From Alphaproteobacteria bacterium (lineage in GTDB: Bacteria > Pseudomonadota > Alphaproteobacteria > Puniceispirillales > UBA1172): a stretch of DNA of 35,803 nt. A model generated the notes under the pieces. The model had not been told where the DNA came from, ran no database searches, and saw only the letters and a list, made by a program, of their open reading frames with translations. Every line of letters begins with the position of its first letter. Position 1 is the first letter of the stretch. This document shows positions 1-9,152 of this stretch, piece after piece. The translations under genes were made by a program, and so were the position numbers. The stretch lies in NCBI GenBank assembly GCA_016778985.1, contig JADHOM010000023.1, positions 1-35,803 on the forward strand, written 5' to 3'.

Positions 1-1113
1 TATCTATCTGGCATTGAAGAGATTGCTATTCCTGTTAAACGACGAAAAATCCAAAAAAACAAAACTATCACGGTCAAAGGCGCGACAGGTAATAATTTGA
101 AAAATGTTAGTGCTGATTTTCCGCTTGGGGTATTAACCTGTGTGACCGGGGTATCTGGTGGCGGTAAGTCAACGCTTGTGCTGGAAACGCTGTGGAAGAC
201 AATGGCGAGGCGTCTGCATAATGCGCGCGAAGTTCCTGCCCCACTTGAAAGAATTGAAGGTCTGCATCAAGTCGATAAAGTTGTTGATATTGATCAATCA
301 CCGATCGGCCGTACCCCGCGATCTAATCCAGCAACCTATACAGGAGCCTTTACACCTATCAGAGAATGGTTTGCTGGGCTGCCTGAATCGCGGACGCGTG
401 GATATAACCCCGGACGCTTTAGCTTTAATGTCAAAGGTGGCCGCTGTGAGTCTTGTCAAGGTGACGGCCTGATTAAGATTGAAATGCATTTTCTGCCTGA
501 TGTTTATGTCACTTGTGAGAGCTGTAAGGGTAAAAGATATAATCGTGAAACATTAGAAATTATGTGGAGAAACAAATCCATAGCGGACATTCTTGATATG
601 ACAATTGATGATGGAGTGAGCTTTTTTAAGGCGGTGCCGTCGGTTCGCGATAAGCTCATTACCATGCAACGTGTCGGGCTTGGCTATATCAAAATTGGGC
701 AACAGGCAACGACGCTTTCGGGCGGTGAGGCGCAGCGTATCAAACTATCAAAAGAATTATCAAGACGCGCAACCGGCCGCACCGTTTATATTTTGGATGA
801 GCCAACGACAGGGCTGCATTTTGAAGATATTCGCCGGCTTTTGGGAGTCTTGCAAGAACTGGTCGAAGCCGGCAATACGGTTATAGTTATTGAACATAAT
901 CTTGATGTTGTCAAAACCGCTGATTGGATTATTGATATCGGCCCCGAAGGTGGTGACGGTGGTGGTCAGATTGTGGCAACCGGAACACCTGAAGACTTGA
1001 TTAAGAATAAGGCATCTATCACCGGCGCTTATCTTAAGACATTGATGGACAGGCAAGCCGACCGGAAAAGACTTAGCCAAGCGCCTAAAAACAAAGCATT
1101 AACAGGATCATGA
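1..1113 (+). CDS. uvrA: UvrA, excinuclease ABC subunit A (3' part; 5' end outside window)
   Basis: DNA-damage recognition ATPase of nucleotide excision repair; it loads UvrB at lesions. The frame is open from base 1, so about 370 C-terminal residues of a protein usually near 940 are present. Visible in order: Walker [10 protein letters not shown] (about residues 50-58 of the visible part), a zinc module with CESC and, 20 residues on, CESC, the ABC signature [12 protein letters not shown], Walker [14 protein letters not shown] and the H-loop VIEHN. These are the second ATPase half of UvrA. A TTG at 97 could be mistaken for a start, but UvrA-like sequence continues upstream of it. The stop overlaps the trmFO start (ATGA), so the two genes are probably cotranscribed. 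Confidence 0.97.
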   Translation, partial: YLSGIEEIAIPVKRRKIQKNKTITVKGATGNNLKNVSADFPLGVLTCVTGVSGGGKSTLVLETLWKTMARRLHNAREVPAPLERIEGLHQVDKVVDIDQSPIGRTPRSNPATYTGAFTPIREWFAGLPESRTRGYNPGRFSFNVKGGRCESCQGDGLIKIEMHFLPDVYVTCESCKGKRYNRETLEIMWRNKSIADILDMTIDDGVSFFKAVPSVRDKLITMQRVGLGYIKIGQQATTLSGGEAQRIKLSKELSRRATGRTVYILDEPTTGLHFEDIRRLLGVLQELVEAGNTVIVIEHNLDVVKTADWIIDIGPEGGDGGGQIVATGTPEDLIKNKASITGAYLKTLMDRQADRKRLSQAPKNKALTGS

Positions 1114-2465
1114 CGCGTTCCGTCCATATTATTGGTGGCGGTCTTGCTGGGTCTGAGGCGGCGTGGCAATGTGCTGAGATGGGGGTGCCGGTTATTTTGT
1201 ATGAAATGCGCCCACAACGCGGAACAGAGGTTCATAAAACTGATCATTTGGCTGAACTTGTGTGTTCAAACTCCTTTCGCTCAGATGATCATACGGCCAA
1301 TGCGGTGGGCGTCTTACATGAGGAAATGCGGCAATTAAACTCACTTATTATGCGCATGGCGGATCAACATGCTGTCCCTGCTGGTGGGGCATTGGCTGTT
1401 GATCGTGATGGCTTTTCCTTGGCTGTCAGTGAAGTCATTAATGATCACCCTTTGATCACCTGTCAGCGTCAGGAAATGACCTCATTAGAGCAATTCAAAG
1501 ACACACCTGTCTTAGTCGCAACAGGTCCCCTCACCTCAAGCCAACTTGCCTATTCTATCCGCACATTAACAGGTCAAGAAGACTTAGCTTTCTTTGATGC
1601 TATCGCGCCGATAATCTATCGTGAGAGTCTGGATATGAGCAAGGCGTGGTTCCAGTCGCGCTATGATAAAGGCAGCGGTAAGGACTATATCAATTGCCCG
1701 TTAGATGAGAATCAATATGCTGATTTTATTGCCGCTCTATTAAATGCTGAAAAGATTATTTTTCATGAATGGGAGGCAAATACCCCATATTTTGAAGGCT
1801 GTATGCCAATTGAAGTGATGGCTGAACGTGGCCACGACACGCCGCGCTTTGGACCGATGAAGCCTGTTGGTCTGACTGATCCAAATACGGGCAAGCGGCC
1901 CTATGCCGTGATCCAGTTAAGACAAGATAATGCTCTAGGTACGCTCTATAATATGGTTGGCTTTCAAACAAAGATGAAATATGCCGAGCAAGTTCGCGTC
2001 TTTCGGATGATCCCCGGCCTTGAAGATGCTGAGTTTGCGCGGCTAGGCGGGCTTCATCGCAATACTTTTATTCGCTCACCTGTTCTGCTTGATGATCAAT
2101 TACGCCTAAAATCACAACCAAATATTCGGTTTGCTGGCCAGATTACAGGGGTTGAAGGATATGTGGAATCAGCGGCGACAGGATTAATGGCTGGCCGCAT
2201 GATGGCGGCAGAGCTTGCGAATGATAACTTTACTCTGCCTCCTGCTGTAACCGCGCATGGTGCCTTGCTTCGCCATATTACTGGCGGCGCTAATAGTGAT
2301 AGCTTTCAGCCGATGAATATCAATTTTGGATTGTTTCCACCGCCATCGGATAGTGAAGCGGTCGTTATCACAGCCAATGGCAAACGCCGCAAGCTAAAAG
2401 GCCTGGACCGTAAAGGCTTTATGGCTAAACGGGCGCTTGATGCGTTAGCGGCTTGGTCGGCTTAA
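1110..2465 (+). CDS. trmFO: TrmFO, folate-dependent tRNA (uracil-54-C5) methyltransferase
   Basis: Uses methylene-tetrahydrofolate and FADH2 to make ribothymidine at position 54 of tRNA. The 451-residue length is normal for the family. The N-terminus has the FAD-binding glycine motif [11 protein letters not shown] (residues 7-17). Cys52 in LVCSNSFR matches the catalytic cysteine known in this family. A second conserved cysteine lies in INCPLDE near residue 196, and the C-terminal FAD segment reads [16 protein letters not shown]. The ATG overlaps the uvrA stop by four bases. The gene runs convergently into the next minus-strand gene, and their stop codons share TTAA, leaving no room for a separate terminator. 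Confidence 0.96.
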   Translation: MTRSVHIIGGGLAGSEAAWQCAEMGVPVILYEMRPQRGTEVHKTDHLAELVCSNSFRSDDHTANAVGVLHEEMRQLNSLIMRMADQHAVPAGGALAVDRDGFSLAVSEVINDHPLITCQRQEMTSLEQFKDTPVLVATGPLTSSQLAYSIRTLTGQEDLAFFDAIAPIIYRESLDMSKAWFQSRYDKGSGKDYINCPLDENQYADFIAALLNAEKIIFHEWEANTPYFEGCMPIEVMAERGHDTPRFGPMKPVGLTDPNTGKRPYAVIQLRQDNALGTLYNMVGFQTKMKYAEQVRVFRMIPGLEDAEFARLGGLHRNTFIRSPVLLDDQLRLKSQPNIRFAGQITGVEGYVESAATGLMAGRMMAAELANDNFTLPPAVTAHGALLRHITGGANSDSFQPMNINFGLFPPPSDSEAVVITANGKRRKLKGLDRKGFMAKRALDALAAWSA

Positions 2466-3103
2466 ACGCGCCTGAACACAACAGCCAACATCATTTTTAA
2501 TGCCAATAAAGGCTGCTGGTCAGGATAATATAGTCGCGATGGCTCACGCAGCAGCCATATGATCAGCCGCAAGATTATGTTTTTTCCAGCAAAGGTTGGA
2601 ATGGGCATTTCACGTTGCCCTAACAAATATTGATCTAGTCTATGCAATATCTGGCTCGCCTGGTTTATTATCTCTGATCCTTTTTCTGGCTCGTCATTAT
2701 CTTTTCGACCAAGCCGAATGATTTGGCTCGCAACTGCGCTATGCCATATTGCTAACGACTCTTCTTTAGGCGCTCCGCCAGCAAGCAGAGAAATCATCTG
2801 GTTCAATGTATCCGTTATTGCGCTTAGGTCATTGGGATGCCCCTCGCCCCAAGCGATAAGGCGATCTGCCAACGGCACAGACTGGCTGTCTTTATTGATG
2901 ATGGCATCACGCCACCAGGCTAGCCGAACGGCTGAAATCATAGACTCATTAGCATAAGTCGCGCGCCTTGCTTCCATCCAAAGCAAGAACAGGTCTGCAT
3001 AGAGTGGTCGTTTTTTACGAGGGATAAATGTAATAGCAAGTGCCAACGCCGGAAACTCATGCCGCAAAGATGTTACGGCTGAAGAAACGGCTTGCGATGC
3101 CAT
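2462..3103 (-). CDS. Squalene/phytoene synthase-fold protein, NDUFAF6-like
   Basis: A 213-residue protein resembling the trans-isoprenyl diphosphate synthase fold, best matched by the segment [13 protein letters not shown] (about residues 56-68), typical of the NDUFAF6-like branch. In mitochondria NDUFAF6 helps assemble respiratory complex I. The Asp-rich substrate motifs of true squalene or phytoene synthases are absent: the first-motif region reads [20 protein letters not shown], without DxxxD. The protein is also shorter than the enzymes (about 280 or more). A non-catalytic assembly or lipid-binding role is therefore more likely than terpene synthesis; this is inference. Its ATG overlaps the stop of the NDUFAF3-like gene (TAATG), implying translational coupling. 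Confidence 0.8.
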   Translation of the reverse strand: MASQAVSSAVTSLRHEFPALALAITFIPRKKRPLYADLFLLWMEARRATYANESMISAVRLAWWRDAIINKDSQSVPLADRLIAWGEGHPNDLSAITDTLNQMISLLAGGAPKEESLAIWHSAVASQIIRLGRKDNDEPEKGSEIINQASQILHRLDQYLLGQREMPIPTFAGKNIILRLIIWLLREPSRLYYPDQQPLLALKMMLAVVFRRV

Positions 3104-3504
3104 TAGTCACCTGTTTTCTTGGCTGCAGGAATAGCGATCATGGCAACCTTTCGGCCTTCTGAAAGTAGTAAATTCCATGTCCGGCAAGCTGCTCCTGTCG
3201 GCAGAATCTCACCTTTTAAACCAATCTGCTGCAACTTTTTCCGAATATCCATAAACGGATGGCTCATCGTACCACCAATACCGATAACTAAGAGATGTGG
3301 GTTTTCGCTTAAATTAGAAAATAAATCTAAATCTGTGGGTGAGATGGTATCATTAGTCATCATATCGACTTGCGTGATGGCATAGCCAACTTCATAAGCA
3401 CCCAGAATAGCCATAGCACCATCAAAACGGACATGATCAATAACAAACCCATCCTTATCGTAATCGGTGATGATAGGCGTATCAGTTTTATGGTGTTGAG
3501 TCAT
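3103..3504 (-). CDS. Mth938/DUF498 family protein, NDUFAF3-like
   Basis: Small single-domain protein of the Mth938-like (DUF498) family. The core is seen in VIDHVRFDGAMAILG near the start, LLVIGIGGTMSHPF in the middle and ILPTGAACRTWNLLLSEGRKVA near the end. Eukaryotic relatives (NDUFAF3) assemble the membrane arm of complex I; the bacterial role is not established. I chose the ATG at 3504 (MTQHHKTD, 133 residues); the ATG at 3513 or the longer frame from 3534 is possible. All overlap the 3' end of secF, and no clear ribosome site helps decide. It is followed directly by the NDUFAF6-like gene, pairing two complex I assembly-type proteins. Confidence 0.85.
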   Translation of the reverse strand: MTQHHKTDTPIITDYDKDGFVIDHVRFDGAMAILGAYEVGYAITQVDMMTNDTISPTDLDLFSNLSENPHLLVIGIGGTMSHPFMDIRKKLQQIGLKGEILPTGAACRTWNLLLSEGRKVAMIAIPAAKKTGD

Positions 3505-4447
3505 TGCGCTCATGTGTCGGCAACATATCATCATCGTCTGATGGTCTTAAATCAAAGCGTGATAGAATGCTTGAAGCCACATAGATAGATGAATAGGTGC
3601 CGATTAATACTCCCCAAATCATAGCAAGAGCAAAGCCGCCAAGCACCGCCCCACCAAAGAAATAAATAGCTGATAAAGCGATCAAGGTGGTAATTGATGT
3701 CATTAATGTTCGTGAGATTGTCTGATTAAGTGAGACATTGATAATCTTGTCATTATCCCATGATTTATATTTTTTCAGATTTTCTCTGATGCGGTCAAAT
3801 ATAACTACCGTATCATTAATCGAATAGCCGGCTATGGTCAGCAATGCGGCAACCGTCGCTAAATTAAACTCAATTCCGGTTAATGAGAATAAGCCTATTG
3901 TCGTGATAATATCATGGGCAAGCGCCAGAATAGCCGAAACCGCAAATGGCCACTCAAAGCGAAACCATATATAAATCATGATCGAGCCAAGAGCGGCAAT
4001 AACGGCATAGATAGCGTTTTGCTTCAACTCATCACCAACAACTGCACCCACAAACTCCGTCCGGCGGATTTCATAACGATCAGCGATTTGATCCTGTACC
4101 AGCTTAATTGCCTGCTTATTGGCATCACTTAAATCTGTGGCCAGACCTTCATCTTGTGACTGAACACGGATGAGGACCTCGCGGTCACTGCCAAACTCTT
4201 GTAAGCTAATATCGCCAAGCTGGAGATCGCCAAGCTCTTCCCTTAAGGCTTCAACATCAGTTTTCCCTTGGAGCGTTTTGACCTCAATCACAAAGCCGCC
4301 TCTGAAATCAATGCCAGTGTTTAACCCAACCAATAGCCAAAATAATATTGAGCCAGCAATCAGCAGAGCGGAAAACATAGAAGCCAGGCCTCTGCCGTTC
4401 ATGAACGCAATCGTAAAATCAGCAGGAATAAAACGAAATAATGCCAT
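3488..4447 (-). CDS. secF: SecF, protein-export membrane protein
   Basis: Partner of SecD in the proton-driven helper complex that pulls translocating polypeptides out of SecYEG. At 319 residues it has the usual SecF size. TM1 (about residues 23-43) is followed by the hallmark GLNTGIDFRGG, a periplasmic domain (about 50-140), then a five-helix C-terminal block with ALAHDIITTIGLFSLTG and AGYSINDTVVIFDRIREN, both strongly conserved SecF motifs. The ATG lies in a TAATG junction with the secD stop, indicating coupled translation and a fixed SecD:SecF ratio. The C-terminal tail is short and acidic (SDDDDMLPTHE). Confidence 0.97.
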   Translation of the reverse strand: MALFRFIPADFTIAFMNGRGLASMFSALLIAGSILFWLLVGLNTGIDFRGGFVIEVKTLQGKTDVEALREELGDLQLGDISLQEFGSDREVLIRVQSQDEGLATDLSDANKQAIKLVQDQIADRYEIRRTEFVGAVVGDELKQNAIYAVIAALGSIMIYIWFRFEWPFAVSAILALAHDIITTIGLFSLTGIEFNLATVAALLTIAGYSINDTVVIFDRIRENLKKYKSWDNDKIINVSLNQTISRTLMTSITTLIALSAIYFFGGAVLGGFALAMIWGVLIGTYSSIYVASSILSRFDLRPSDDDDMLPTHERNDSTP

Positions 4448-6024
4448 TATTTATCTCCTGCGGCTGATTTAGGGATCAATATACTGCTAGGTTTTATAGT
4501 GTTAATCCATAACGCCAGAAGTACCCGCATAACAACAATGGTTGAGAACATGGATGAAATAACGCCAACAGAAATGGTCACAGAAAAGCCCTTAATCGGC
4601 CCTGACCCTAAGAAATAAAGGAATAAAGCCGCCGCTAATGTTGTCAGATTAGCATCAATAATTGTGCCTGTGGCCTGATTAAAACCTGTCTTAAAAGCTG
4701 TTGATAGTTTTCGACCAGCGCGCAATTCTTCTTTAATGCGCTCAAAGATAATGATATTTGCATCAACCGCCATACCAATAGTTAATACAATTCCGGCAAT
4801 CCCCGGCAAGGTTAATGTCGCGCCAAGAATGGATAGTTGGCCATAGAGCAGAAGCATATTAATAAAGACAGCGAACACCGCCAATAATCCAATCATGCCG
4901 TAACTTGAGATCATGAATATAGCAACCCCGGAAAGCCCTACAATTGATGCGACTTGTCCAGCCTTAATCGAATCGCTTCCTAAACCAGGCCCAACAGACC
5001 GTTCCTCAACAACGAGAAGCGGAGCAGGCAAAGCTCCTGACCGTAATAGCAAGGATAGCTCATTTGTTTCTTCAACCGAAAACCCGCCAGAAATCTGACC
5101 ATTAGCAAAAATCTGGCCTCTAATGACTGGTGCTGATACAACCTCATCATCAAGCACAATAGCAAAAGGCCGCCCAATATTCTGTCCCGTAACACGGCCA
5201 AAGCGTTCAGCACCAGTAGAGTTCAGCGTGAAGGAAACGACAGGTTCATTGCTCTGACCATCAAAAGACGGTCTCGCATCTTCGAGCATTTCACCACTTA
5301 CTAAAACGCGCTTATTGAGCAAATAATGTTGATCAGGATTATCACGAGAAGGCAGTAATTCTGATCCCGGAGGCACCCGACCTGATGCTTTCACCGATTC
5401 TGCGGTGGCTGATATATCAACCAGCTGAAACCCAAGTTTAGCTGTCTTCCCAAGTAAGGATTTCACCTGTTCAGGGTTATCAACCCCCGGCAGTTGCAGC
5501 AAAATACGATTTCTGCCCTGACGCTGAATAACAGGCTCTTTCGTCCCTGTCTCATCGACTCTAGCCCGCACAATCTCAATCGCCTGCCCCACAGTTAATG
5601 TCGTCAAACGGGCTAGACCAGCCTCATCAAATTGGACACTGAGCATAGCGTTATCCGATGTCATGACAACCATTTCAGGTGAGATTAAGCCGTTTAAGAT
5701 TTCTCTCGCCTCAACAAACGCAACTTGTTCACGGACATTAAAACTTAATTGATCGGAGCTAACGCTTAGATTGCTGATACCTATGCGGTTGTTGCGCATA
5801 CCAACGCGAACTGTTTCGGCCAGATTATCCATTCTCTCTTGGACAACTGCATCCATATCTACTTCGAGCAAAAGATATGATCCACCTTGTAAATCCAACC
5901 CCAGATTTACACCTATACCGCCACCATCATCATTGTGCATGACAACAGTGCTGACAGCGACTGAGGCGGCCAGTAAGACAATAACAATGGATAGGTTATA
6001 AAACCAAGAAGACAGGCGTATCAT
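4447..6024 (-). CDS. secD: SecD, protein translocase subunit
   Basis: Inner-membrane SecD of 525 residues. TM1 lies at about residues 9-29, followed by NLGLDLQGGSYLLLEVD, the hallmark of the first periplasmic domain. A large periplasmic P1 region contains RVDETGTKEPVIQRQGRNR and LPGVDNPEQVK. The C-terminal membrane block contains GIAGIVLTIGMAVDANIIIFERIKEELRAG, with the Asp that SecDF uses for proton coupling. It lies 39 bases downstream of yajC and is coupled to secF by TAATG, giving the standard yajC-secD-secF operon. Nothing unusual was seen. Confidence 0.97.
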   Translation of the reverse strand: MIRLSSWFYNLSIVIVLLAASVAVSTVVMHNDDGGGIGVNLGLDLQGGSYLLLEVDMDAVVQERMDNLAETVRVGMRNNRIGISNLSVSSDQLSFNVREQVAFVEAREILNGLISPEMVVMTSDNAMLSVQFDEAGLARLTTLTVGQAIEIVRARVDETGTKEPVIQRQGRNRILLQLPGVDNPEQVKSLLGKTAKLGFQLVDISATAESVKASGRVPPGSELLPSRDNPDQHYLLNKRVLVSGEMLEDARPSFDGQSNEPVVSFTLNSTGAERFGRVTGQNIGRPFAIVLDDEVVSAPVIRGQIFANGQISGGFSVEETNELSLLLRSGALPAPLLVVEERSVGPGLGSDSIKAGQVASIVGLSGVAIFMISSYGMIGLLAVFAVFINMLLLYGQLSILGATLTLPGIAGIVLTIGMAVDANIIIFERIKEELRAGRKLSTAFKTGFNQATGTIIDANLTTLAAALFLYFLGSGPIKGFSVTISVGVISSMFSTIVVMRVLLALWINTIKPSSILIPKSAAGDK

Positions 6025-6063
6025 ATCAATGCGCTATATTTTTATGTCAAGTTTCAACAGGGT

Positions 6064-6438
6064 TTACTTAGCGTTTTGGTTTTGCTGTGCGCCAGCAGAA
6101 AGCACACGCCCATCTTTATCTCGACATTCAGAAATAAAGTGCCGCAATATGCTGACCGTAACGCCTTTTGCGATTTCAACATCAACAGACTCATTACCTT
6201 CGGAAGCTTTCATCACTTTTCCAGAAATACCACCAGCGGTGATAACCATATCACCTTTTTTCAGGTTACTAACCATAGCTTGATGTTCTTTAGCACGTTT
6301 TTGCTGAGGTCGGATAAGCAGAAAATAAAACACAACAAAGATCAGAAGAAATGGCAGAAGCGCACCGAATATGCCGCCTGCTCCACCACCACCTGCCGCT
6401 TGTGCAAAGGCTGGGGAAATGATCATAATAAGCTCCAT
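6064..6438 (-). CDS. yajC: YajC, SecDF-associated translocase subunit
   Basis: Small single-span membrane protein of the SecDF-YajC complex. It has a short N-terminus, a glycine-rich stretch (AAGGGGAGG), one transmembrane helix (about residues 25-43) ending in the family signature LLIRPQQKRAKEHQAM, and the soluble motif LKKGDMVITAGGISGKV (about 59-75). Length 124 residues is typical. The start may be Met1 at 6438 or Met5 at 6426; the latter puts the hydrophobic region closer to the N-terminus. First gene of a minus-strand operon running through secD, secF and the two complex I assembly-like genes; its promoter should lie in 6439-6558. Confidence 0.95.
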   Translation of the reverse strand: MELIMIISPAFAQAAGGGGAGGIFGALLPFLLIFVVFYFLLIRPQQKRAKEHQAMVSNLKKGDMVITAGGISGKVMKASEGNESVDVEIAKGVTVSILRHFISECRDKDGRVLSAGAQQNQNAK

Positions 6439-6558
6439 TAGATTAATAAACTAGCGTCAACAACATACAACTATGCGCTTGCCAAAGGCAAATGCAAATG
6501 CTGATTTTTAGTAATAAATCAGAGCTTTTACATATATAAGATGTATCGGTATTGACGA
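6439..6558. other. Divergent intergenic region between yajC and the DUF815 gene
   Basis: About 120 AT-rich bases that should hold promoters for both flanking genes. The one clear structure is the palindrome TTGCC-AAA-GGCAA at 6479-6491. A possible -10 for the rightward gene is TATAAG at 6535-6540, but no good -35 lies at the right distance. I could not assign a promoter with confidence. Confidence 0.35.
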
Positions 6559-6585
6559 TTGGCAGAACCAAAGCATAATAAAGCC

Positions 6586-7461
6586 ATGCTAAAAAAACCT
6601 GAAGATATGTTAATAGAACTTCAGCGTATCGCAGATGCGCTAGAACAAATGGCTAAAATGGGCAAGCCGCCTATGCTGACTGATGGCTATCACGCTTATA
6701 TATGGGGCGCAAACCCCGATATTTTGATGCCTGTTGAAAAAGTTAATCATGTGCCGCTGTCGCTGTTGCAGGGCATTAATCAGCAAACGGATATTCTTTA
6801 TAAAAATACTGATCGCTTTGCGAGAGGGTTTCCTGCCAATAATGCTCTGCTTTGGGGAGCGCGCGGAACTGGCAAATCATCTTTGGTGAAAGCCATTCAT
6901 GCTGATATCGTAAAATCTGCGGATATTACCCTGATTGAAATTCATCGCGAAGATTTAGATAGTTTGCAGCGATTACTATCATGTCTGAACATCGATAAAA
7001 GCAAACGCTTTATTGTGTTTTGTGATGATCTTGCCTTTGAAGGCGCGGAAACATCATATAAATCATTAAAAGCCGTGCTTGAAGGAGGGATCGAAGGTAA
7101 GCCAGATCATGTTATTTTCTATGCAACATCAAACCGCCGCCACCTTATGGCGAGGGAAATGATTGAAAACGAACGCTCCACCGCCATCAATCCATCGGAA
7201 GCAGTCGAAGAAAAAGTATCGCTTTCGGATCGATTTGGTCTTTGGCTAGGCTTTCATAGTATTGATCAAGGCACCTATCTCATGATGATCAATGCTTATG
7301 CTGATGCCATTGGACTGGCCAGGGATGATACGTCGCGCGCGGCTCTGCATCGTGCTGCTTTAGAATGGTCGGTCACCCGCGGCAGTCGGTCTGGACGTGT
7401 GGCTTGGCAATTTATAACCGATGCCGCAGGACATGCTGGGATAATGATTGACCTGACATAA
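6586..7461 (+). CDS. DUF815 family AAA+ ATPase
   Basis: P-loop ATPase of the DUF815 family; cellular role not established. Walker A is GARGTGKSS, preceded by the family-typical LLWG (NNALLWGARGTGKSSL). Walker B-like hydrophobic sequence ends in FIVFCDDLAFE. A sensor-like stretch reads VIFYATSNRRHLMAREM, followed by EKVSLSDRFGLWLGF, both family hallmarks. I chose ATG 6586 (291 residues); the frame also opens at TTG 6559, adding nine residues. Neither has a clear ribosome site. In related genomes I recall this gene near yajC and nlpD. Here it lies between them but on the opposite strand, converging on nlpD with 24 bases between stops, so it must have its own promoter. Confidence 0.88.
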   Translation: MLKKPEDMLIELQRIADALEQMAKMGKPPMLTDGYHAYIWGANPDILMPVEKVNHVPLSLLQGINQQTDILYKNTDRFARGFPANNALLWGARGTGKSSLVKAIHADIVKSADITLIEIHREDLDSLQRLLSCLNIDKSKRFIVFCDDLAFEGAETSYKSLKAVLEGGIEGKPDHVIFYATSNRRHLMAREMIENERSTAINPSEAVEEKVSLSDRFGLWLGFHSIDQGTYLMMINAYADAIGLARDDTSRAALHRAALEWSVTRGSRSGRVAWQFITDAAGHAGIMIDLT

Positions 7462-7485
7462 ATAATACTGCCAAGTAATGATGCG

Positions 7486-8451
7486 TTAAGACATGAATTG
7501 CAGTGGGTCAACAGGTTGGCGTGATTTTCTGATTTGAAAGTGGAGTTGTGGCTGATTAACTTTACCGCTATTGCCGATGGTGCCAATAACCTCACCTTTG
7601 GCTATCATCTGACCTTCGGTAACTTGAACATCACCGAGATGGGCATAGGCGGTAATCCATCCATTATCATGCTTTATTAAAACCATATTACCAAATGATT
7701 TCAGCTCTTTACCGATAAATGCTACTGTACCATCATAAGATGAATACACGGCATCACCAAGATTTCCTGCGATATTAATCCCGTCATTCTTAACCCCACT
7801 ACTAACCAATCCATAGGTTTCAATAATCTTACCATTGGCTGGCCAACCAAAGGCTAAAGCCCCTGCTGGAACTGGCTTTGTTGGGATAGAATCAGGAATT
7901 GAGGAGGCAGCAGAGCTTGCTGTATTGGCTGAAATTTCTGCTTCAGGGACAACCTTAATATTGCTAGATGGATTAATCCCCGGCAGATCAAGCATGGAAT
8001 AATCCAATGCCCGCGGAATTGCAATCGTCGTCCCCGGACGCAGGGTATACGGCGCTTTCAGCTGATTTAAGCGGATCAATTCATGCCGTGTCACGGCATA
8101 GCGTTCGGACAGCGCATCAATTGTATCCCCCGGTTTTACCCGATGGTCACGCGGTTTAGGTAGAACTAATGTGGTTAAGCCATCAAGTAAATATGGCGGC
8201 TTCAACTGATTCCCCAAAATAATCTTGCGAGGTGTCACCCCATAGCGATTTGCCATTGTATATATTGTATCCCCTGGCTCGACAGGGACAACACCATCGG
8301 GTGGAACGTCTTTAGTATCAACACGATTAGGCGCATTAATAACAGGAACAGACGCCCGCTCCTGGTTTTGACATGACGTAAGTATTATTGCCAATAATAC
8401 CAAAAGCAGTGCTGATTTTTGTTTTATAATATCAATATAAGAGGCCATCAT
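7486..8451 (-). CDS. nlpD: NlpD-like LysM/M23 lipoprotein, probable amidase activator
   Basis: A 321-residue lipoprotein. The signal peptide ends in a lipobox (IILTSC, Cys about residue 27). Two LysM peptidoglycan-binding repeats follow (about 59-102 and 105-148; DTIYTMANRYGV and DTIDALSERYAV). After a Ser/Pro linker comes a C-terminal LytM/M23 domain. In active M23 enzymes the first zinc ligands sit in HxGxD; here the site reads NDGINIAG, so both His and Asp are replaced, while YAHLGD and LHFQIR remain. E. coli NlpD is similarly degenerate and activates the amidase AmiC, so an activator role is inferred. It starts two bases after the pcm stop and ends the long minus-strand cluster. Confidence 0.9.
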   Translation of the reverse strand: MMASYIDIIKQKSALLLVLLAIILTSCQNQERASVPVINAPNRVDTKDVPPDGVVPVEPGDTIYTMANRYGVTPRKIILGNQLKPPYLLDGLTTLVLPKPRDHRVKPGDTIDALSERYAVTRHELIRLNQLKAPYTLRPGTTIAIPRALDYSMLDLPGINPSSNIKVVPEAEISANTASSAASSIPDSIPTKPVPAGALAFGWPANGKIIETYGLVSSGVKNDGINIAGNLGDAVYSSYDGTVAFIGKELKSFGNMVLIKHDNGWITAYAHLGDVQVTEGQMIAKGEVIGTIGNSGKVNQPQLHFQIRKSRQPVDPLQFMS

Positions 8452-8453
8452 GT

Positions 8454-9152
8454 TTAGCCATCTCCATTATCTATATCAGATAACAACGGAACAAAACGGA
8501 CATCGATAATATCTTTTATCACAGCCTCGCTTCTATCGACATTCCACATTATCTTTTTCAGCTTCTGTTCACCATTTTCACCATCAACTGGGATAATCAT
8601 AATACCATCATCCTTGATTTGTTCCAGTAAATGAAGCGGTATTTCTGATGCACCGCAAGTAACAATGATGCGATCAAAGGGTGCGGCCTCTGGCCAGCCA
8701 AAGCGGCCATCTGCTAACCTGCTGGTAACATTAGTGATTTTGAGCTTCTTGAACAGCCTATCCGCCTCAACAAGCAGTGGTCTAATACGTTCGATTGTAT
8801 AGACGCGGCGGCTGATATGCGATAACACGGCGGCTTGATAGCCGCTACCAGTACCAATTTCAAGCACTCTCTCCTTACCTGTTAACGATAAATGCGCGGT
8901 CATAAGCGCCACGATAAAAGGCTGACTAATCGTCTGACCAAAGCGAATAGGTAGGGATACATTATCATAGGCATGTTGGCGCAGCGCAGCAGGAACAAAT
9001 GCCTCACGCGGGGTATGTTCAATGGCCGCCAGTGTATTTTTGTCACGAATGCCCATGCCACGCAAAAGCATAATAAGACGCGCCCGTGATTCCATTAAAT
9101 GCTGATTAATATTATCCGTTTCTGTCATCGAAAAGGACTTTAAGATCATCAA
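8454..9152 (-). CDS. pcm: Pcm, protein-L-isoaspartate O-methyltransferase
   Basis: Repairs isoaspartyl residues in aged proteins by SAM-dependent carboxyl methylation. Canonical features: HTPREAFVP (about residues 46-54), the substrate motif FGQTISQPFIVALMT (about 73-87), and SAM motif I LEIGTGSGYQAAVLS (about 96-110), then VYTIER and FDRIIVTCGA. At 232 residues the length is normal. The ATG at 9152 overlaps the surE 3' end; Met9 at 9128 (MTETDN) is an equally good start. surE and pcm are neighbours in many proteobacteria as stress-survival genes. A second, diverged family member lies at 27366-28025. Confidence 0.93.
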   Translation of the reverse strand: MMILKSFSMTETDNINQHLMESRARLIMLLRGMGIRDKNTLAAIEHTPREAFVPAALRQHAYDNVSLPIRFGQTISQPFIVALMTAHLSLTGKERVLEIGTGSGYQAAVLSHISRRVYTIERIRPLLVEADRLFKKLKITNVTSRLADGRFGWPEAAPFDRIIVTCGASEIPLHLLEQIKDDGIMIIPVDGENGEQKLKKIMWNVDRSEAVIKDIIDVRFVPLLSDIDNGDG

